Source of the DNA: Halanaerobium sp964649895
Lineage (GTDB): Bacteria; Bacillota; Halanaerobiia; Halanaerobiales; Halanaerobiaceae
NCBI GenBank assembly: GCA_964649895.1
Contig: CAZYRX010000005.1
Span: 1 to 64,000, forward strand
Length of the DNA stretch: 64,000 bases
Direction of reading: 5' to 3'
Of this stretch, positions 59,831 through 64,000 are shown piece by piece. A model generated the notes under the pieces. That model was given only the letters and a program-made list of their open reading frames with translations, did not search any database and was not told where the DNA came from. Both the position numbers and the translations under genes were made by a program. Positions within the stretch are counted from its first letter, which is position 1. Each line of letters begins with the position of its first letter.

Positions 59831-61061
59831 AGCCAAAAACCTCCCTTGCTTTATGAACTGCATCAATAAACTTATCTATATCTTCTTTCGTATTATAAAA
59901 ATAGAAACTTATTCTACCGGTAGCACTTATATCAAAATACTTCATCAGAGGCTGTGCACAGTGATAACCCGATCTAAGGGCAATACCCTCTGTATCTACA
60001 ATACTCGCCAGATCGTGTGGATGTACTCCCTTGACATTAAAAGAAATAATTCCACCTCGGTCGATCAAATCAGTTGGACCTGCTATCTCAAAAAAATCAA
60101 GTTCATTCATTTTTTTAAGAGCATAAGCAGTCAACTCATTTTCTTTTTCCTCAATATATTCAAGTCCTATATTATTCAGATAATCTATAGCAGCACTTAA
60201 ACCAACCGCACCTTCAGCATTTGGAGTGCCTGCCTCAAATTTTTCAGGGAGTGGAGCATAAGTTGCACTCTGTTCATCTACATATTCTATCATGCCTCCA
60301 CCAGTAAGAAATGGTGGTATTTCTTCTAATAATACTTTTTTACCATACAGCACTCCGATACCCATCGGAGCCAGCATCTTATGACCAGAAAAAGCATAAA
60401 AATCTGCATTGATATCTCTAACATCAGTTTTTATGTGTGGAGCTCCCTGAGCACCATCAACAACCACAAGTGCTCCCATCTTATGAGCATATTCAGCCAT
60501 TTCTTTAATTGGATTAATTACGCCCGTCACATTTGACATCTGAGAAATGCTTAAAATTTTTGTTTTATCTGTTATTTTTTCTTCAAGTTCTGTCATTGGT
60601 ATTTTATAATTTTCATCTGGATAAAGAAACTTTAATTTTATATTTTTTCTTTTTGCAAGCTGCTGCCAAGGCACAATATTACTGTGATGTTCTATAACTG
60701 ATACTACTATCTCATCACCTTCATCTAAAGTTTCTCCTAAGCTGTAAGCTATTAAATTTAAAGATTCAGTTGTATTTCTGGTAAAGATAATTTCTTCACT
60801 ATATTCTGCATTGATAAAATCCCGTACATTATCCCTTGCCTTTTTATAAGCCTCAGTTGCCCTTACGCTCAATGAATGTGCACCTCTATGTGGATTTGCA
60901 TTCATTGTTTTATTGTAATTATATACAGCATCCAGCACAGCTTCTGGCTTTTGCGTAGTTGCAGCATTATCCAGATAAACAAGTTCTTTCCCATTAAATT
61001 TTTCTTTTAAAATAGGGAAGTCTTTTTTATATTTATTCTCTAATTCTAGTTTTGATTTCAT
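59820..61061 (-). CDS. sufS: Cysteine desulfurase
   Basis: PLP enzyme, group II, 413 aa. Substrate/PLP motifs: YLDNAATTQKPEAV, the Lys Schiff base in FSGHKMLAPMGIG, the catalytic Cys in RSGYHCAQPLM. Delivers sulfur to SufU. AAAGGAAG lies eight bases before the ATG; overlaps sufD end by 29 bases. Confidence 0.96.
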   Translation of the reverse strand: MKSKLELENKYKKDFPILKEKFNGKELVYLDNAATTQKPEAVLDAVYNYNKTMNANPHRGAHSLSVRATEAYKKARDNVRDFINAEYSEEIIFTRNTTESLNLIAYSLGETLDEGDEIVVSVIEHHSNIVPWQQLAKRKNIKLKFLYPDENYKIPMTELEEKITDKTKILSISQMSNVTGVINPIKEMAEYAHKMGALVVVDGAQGAPHIKTDVRDINADFYAFSGHKMLAPMGIGVLYGKKVLLEEIPPFLTGGGMIEYVDEQSATYAPLPEKFEAGTPNAEGAVGLSAAIDYLNNIGLEYIEEKENELTAYALKKMNELDFFEIAGPTDLIDRGGIISFNVKGVHPHDLASIVDTEGIALRSGYHCAQPLMKYFDISATGRISFYFYNTKEDIDKFIDAVHKAREVFGYGS

Positions 61062-62223
61062 TTATAACACTTCCTTTAAGATCACTCAGAGGTATTTTAT
61101 CAAAGATAGGATTAAAGGCTGCTTCAATCATCATTCTTTTTGCTTCTGCCTCTGTCATACCTCTACTCATTAGATAATATAATCTCTGCTGATCTATCTG
61201 ACCTGCACTTACTGCATGTTCTCCTTCTACATTGTCTTCTTCACAAAATAGAGCGGGAATTGAGTCAGAATCTACAGTTTTATCAAGTAGAAGCACTTCT
61301 TCACGTTCTGATCCATTCGCATGACTAGCACCTTTTTGAAAATAGAGATCTCCTCTAAAAACTTTTTTAGCTCTATCTTTTAGAACTCCCTTACTTTCTA
61401 TTTCACTTGTGCTGTGACGTCCCTGATGATTAATTTTAAAGGCAATATCCAATTTTCTATCTTCATCTGCAAAATATACATTATTTATGCTTGCACGGCT
61501 TCCATCTGAAACCAGAGTATTTTCATTATTTGTTACAGAGTTTCTAGCTCCTAATTCAATCGGTATCCAGTTTAATTCTCCTTGATTTGATACTAAAGAA
61601 AAATTACTGTCAAAATTATCACTTTTATTATTGAATCTCTGAACTTTTACAATATTCAACACAGCATTATTTTCCACAATAACTTTTGTTAAACCATTGT
61701 GAAAAGCTTCTAAATTTTGATCTTTCATTCTATAATCTATTACAACAGTTAAACTAGAGTTTTCTTCTGCAACAATAAGATTATTATCTATTAAAAACGG
61801 GTTTTCTTTTTCTAACTCATAATAAATTTCCACAGGTATATTGACTTTACTTCCTGCTGTAGCTTTTATAAAAAGTCCTGTATTATAAAAAGATTCTGCC
61901 ATAGAAGTATATTTTTCTCCAAGACCTGTATTCCCTTTATCAACTATATTTTCCGCAAATCTATCTAAATAATCTATAATCTCTTTTTCATCTTTTAGGT
62001 TATCTGTCATTTTCTTAATAATAATTTCTTCTTGACCTTTTTTATCTTTTAAATATTCTTTATTATAAGGTCTGTACTCAGGCATATTATAATCTAGTAT
62101 TTTAATTCTTTCAAAATCTGTTTCTTCTATTTCAGAATATATATCAAAAGAATCTCTTCTTTTTTTGCTCAATAATTCTGATTGTCCAGTAGTTAAATTA
62201 TCAACTAATTTTTTATTATACAT
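61033..62223 (-). CDS. sufD: Fe-S assembly scaffold subunit SufD
   Basis: 396 aa beta-helix protein of the SufBCD complex. SufB/D core region NPIFDKIPLSDLKGSVINEI at the end and AEEDRKLDIAFKINH-type repeats in the middle. ATG at 62223 with AGGTGA five bases upstream, directly after sufB; GTG three codons earlier is the alternative. Confidence 0.92.
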   Translation of the reverse strand: MYNKKLVDNLTTGQSELLSKKRRDSFDIYSEIEETDFERIKILDYNMPEYRPYNKEYLKDKKGQEEIIIKKMTDNLKDEKEIIDYLDRFAENIVDKGNTGLGEKYTSMAESFYNTGLFIKATAGSKVNIPVEIYYELEKENPFLIDNNLIVAEENSSLTVVIDYRMKDQNLEAFHNGLTKVIVENNAVLNIVKVQRFNNKSDNFDSNFSLVSNQGELNWIPIELGARNSVTNNENTLVSDGSRASINNVYFADEDRKLDIAFKINHQGRHSTSEIESKGVLKDRAKKVFRGDLYFQKGASHANGSEREEVLLLDKTVDSDSIPALFCEEDNVEGEHAVSAGQIDQQRLYYLMSRGMTEAEAKRMMIEAAFNPIFDKIPLSDLKGSVINEIKTRIRE

Positions 62224-62232
62224 ATCTATCAC

Positions 62233-63636
62233 CTATCCTATAGTTCCTTCTAGTTCTAAATTGATCAGGTTATTTAACTCTACCGCATATTCTAGAGGTA
62301 GTTCATTAGCAATTGGCTCCACAAAACCACGAACAATCATAGCTTTTGCTTCTTCTTCACTAATTCCTCTGCTCATCAAATAAAATATAGCTTCTTCGCT
62401 TATACGACCAACTTTAGCTTCATGACCTATATCTATATCATCAGTCTGTAGTTTCATTATTGGTAAAGTATCAGAAACTGAATCATTGTCAAGCATTAAA
62501 GACTCACATGATACAGATGCTTTAGAATGATGTGCATTTTTAGTAGCTTTGAGAAGACCTCTGTAATAGGCATGGCCGCCATCTTTGGCTATTGAACGTG
62601 CATTTACAGTAGAAGTTGTGTGTGGAGCTGCATGAATTACCTGAGCACCAGTATCTAAATACTGGCCTTCAGCAGCAAATGTAATACCTGTAAATTCAGC
62701 CCTAGCTCTTTCACCATTTAATATACTCATTGGATAAAGCATAGAAACCCTGGAGCCAAATGAGCCAGATACCCATTCAATAACACCATCTTCTTCAACT
62801 TTTGCTCTTTTAGTATTGAGATTATACATATTTCTCGACCAATTTTCTATTGTAGAATATCTAAGTTTAGCACTTTTCCCTACAAAAAGTTCAACTGCAC
62901 CAGCATGCAGATTATTAACAGAATATTTAGGGGCAGAACATCCTTCAATAAAATGAGCATCTGCACCTTCTTCTAAAATAATCAGGGTGTGTTCGAACTG
63001 ACCTGCTCCAGGTGCATTTAATCTAAAATATGATTGTAATGGTATATCAACATCAATTCCAGCTGGTACATATACAAATGATCCTCCTGACCAGACTGCA
63101 CCATGAAGAGCTGCAAACTTATGATCATTTGGTGTTATCAATTTCATAAAATGCTCTTTAACAATATCTTCGTATTCTTTAACAGCATTTTCCATGTCCA
63201 TATAGATAACACCCTGCTCAACAAGCTCTTTTTTTAGATTATGATAAACCACCTCGGAATCATACTGAGCACCAACACCTGCCAATGATTTTTTTTCTGC
63301 TTCAGGTATACCAAGTGAATCAAATGTTTTTTTAATATCCTCAGGTACTTCATCCCAGTCATTCTGTAGTTCAGCATCCGGTCTAATATAAGTTATAATA
63401 TTTTCTATATCTAAGTCCGAAAGATCTGCTCCCCAATCTGGAACTTTTTTATTTTTATATATTTCAAGAGATTTTAGTCTGAATTCTCTCATCCACTTAG
63501 GTTCATCTTTTTCTCTAGAAATCTCTCTAATAACTTCTTTAGTTAGTCCTTTTTGCGATTTGTATTTATATTTGTTTTCATTTTTTTGATCAAAAAGACT
63601 GCGGTCAATATCTTTGACTTCTGTCTTATCTCCCAT
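62233..63636 (-). CDS. sufB: Fe-S assembly scaffold subunit SufB
   Basis: 467 aa, the full length for SufB. The conserved C-terminal core has GDKTEV-start, YVPAGIDVDIPLQSYFRLN, VEEDGVIEWVSGSFGSRVSMLYP, the FAAEGQYLDTGAQVIH and GHEAKVGRISEEAIFYLMSRG stretches. With SufC and SufD it forms the assembly scaffold. GGAGG lies before the ATG. Confidence 0.97.
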   Translation of the reverse strand: MGDKTEVKDIDRSLFDQKNENKYKYKSQKGLTKEVIREISREKDEPKWMREFRLKSLEIYKNKKVPDWGADLSDLDIENIITYIRPDAELQNDWDEVPEDIKKTFDSLGIPEAEKKSLAGVGAQYDSEVVYHNLKKELVEQGVIYMDMENAVKEYEDIVKEHFMKLITPNDHKFAALHGAVWSGGSFVYVPAGIDVDIPLQSYFRLNAPGAGQFEHTLIILEEGADAHFIEGCSAPKYSVNNLHAGAVELFVGKSAKLRYSTIENWSRNMYNLNTKRAKVEEDGVIEWVSGSFGSRVSMLYPMSILNGERARAEFTGITFAAEGQYLDTGAQVIHAAPHTTSTVNARSIAKDGGHAYYRGLLKATKNAHHSKASVSCESLMLDNDSVSDTLPIMKLQTDDIDIGHEAKVGRISEEAIFYLMSRGISEEEAKAMIVRGFVEPIANELPLEYAVELNNLINLELEGTIG

Positions 63637-63681
63637 TTGAAAAACCTCCTATCAAAAATAAATCTATTAAAATCAAACTGC

Positions 63682-64000
63682 CTAGCAGTTTGTCTTAGAA
63701 TTTAACTCCTCTGCTTTATCTCTGTATTCAGCATAACCATTTTTCTCTATTTCTCTGGCCAGCTCCATACCTCCAGATTTTACAATTTTACCTTCTACCA
63801 GTACATGAACATAATCTGGATCTAAATAATCCAAAATTTGATTGTGATGAGTAATTATTATCATTGAATTATCATCAGAAGAAAGTTTTTTAATTCCTTC
63901 AGCAACAGTTTTGGTTGCATCCACATCAAGTCCAGAATCTGTTTCATCAAGTATTGCAAGTTTAGGCTCTAAAACAGCCATCTGCAGAATTTCATTTTTC
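63682..64000 (-). CDS. sufC: SUF ATPase SufC, 3' portion
   Basis: The reading frame continues to the window edge (six more codons upstream of Met at 63981 read KNEILQ), so this is the C-terminal ~105 residues of SufC. Walker B/D-loop LAILDETDSGLDVDATKTV and switch His ITHHNQIL are typical of SufC; Walker A lies outside. It energises SufB2C2D assembly. Confidence 0.95.
   Translation of the reverse strand, partial: KNEILQMAVLEPKLAILDETDSGLDVDATKTVAEGIKKLSSDDNSMIIITHHNQILDYLDPDYVHVLVEGKIVKSGGMELAREIEKNGYAEYRDKAEELNSKTNC

Overview
This is a low-GC (roughly one third G+C) bacterial chromosome segment with 57 protein genes, almost all on the minus strand; the exceptions are bioY, a LysR regulator and murB. 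Gene content and order are those of an anaerobic Firmicute. Read right to left, the left half keeps the Bacillus-type origin-proximal backbone tatD, ksgA, veg, ispE, spoVG, glmU, prs, ctc (rplY), pth, mfd, spoVB-like, mazG, with several insertions. Three observations point to a diderm Firmicute such as the Halanaerobiales: a KdsC-type KDO-8-phosphate phosphatase gene, two substrate-binding proteins (PstS, MetQ) with signal peptides but no lipobox cysteine, and a Na+/phosphate symporter. The genus is inference. No sporulation-specific gene is seen; SpoVG and SpoVB-like proteins also occur in non-spore-formers.

Layout. 1-340: two tandem promoters with near-consensus elements firing leftward out of the window, then the dacF terminator. 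341-12.8 kb: cell wall, nucleotide and translation housekeeping genes (dacF, mazG, lipid flippase, mfd, pth, rplY, prs, glmU, a DEDDy exonuclease, spoVG). 12.8-18.6 kb: an AIR-synthase-like protein with an ECF S component, glnR-glnA, ispE, bioY, PspC-type membrane proteins. 18.7-29.8 kb: an ABC exporter and a complete phosphate regulon (nptA, phoP-phoR, pstS-pstC-pstA-pstB-phoU) with a Pho box, plus a large unexplained inverted-repeat structure between nptA and phoP. 29.9-33.6 kb: veg, ykuK, ksgA, a Gfo/Idh oxidoreductase and tatD. 33.9-41.2 kb: single-chain purL divergent from a LysR gene, an orphan ParB, murB and a GIY-YIG protein. 41.1-45.1 kb: ferritin-like protein, DUF1232, and the methionine importer metN-metI-metQ behind a SAM-I (S-box) riboswitch. 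45.1-49.7 kb: lysR and the acnB-idh pair (citrate to 2-oxoglutarate). 49.8-58.9 kb: accessory housekeeping genes (PHP, DUF218, csoR, two small sugar/nucleotidyl transferases, a decayed rhodanese, nucleoside hydrolase, PLC-like, MFS, DUF188, kdsC, EamA). 58.95-59.19 kb: a 62-bp tandem repeat interrupted by a 100-N assembly gap. 59.4-64 kb: the SUF iron-sulfur operon sufC(partial)-B-D-S-U.

In concert, glnA/glnR and acnB/idh connect nitrogen assimilation with 2-oxoglutarate supply, the pho block couples sensing (PhoR, PhoU) to two phosphate uptake routes, and metNIQ is under SAM control. Promoters typically read TTGACA-N17-TAtAcT/TATAAT and often sit directly behind, or overlapping, the previous gene's terminator, giving a very compact layout. 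Several genes use TTG or GTG starts supported by clear Shine-Dalgarno sequences. I saw no tRNA, rRNA, CRISPR array, insertion sequence or prophage gene. Nothing in the window is a clear multi-gene novel system; the most unexplained items are the 27.89-28.04 kb structure, the 62-bp repeat, the left-edge tandem promoters, the spoVG leader hairpin and the tandem terminators behind the S-box.
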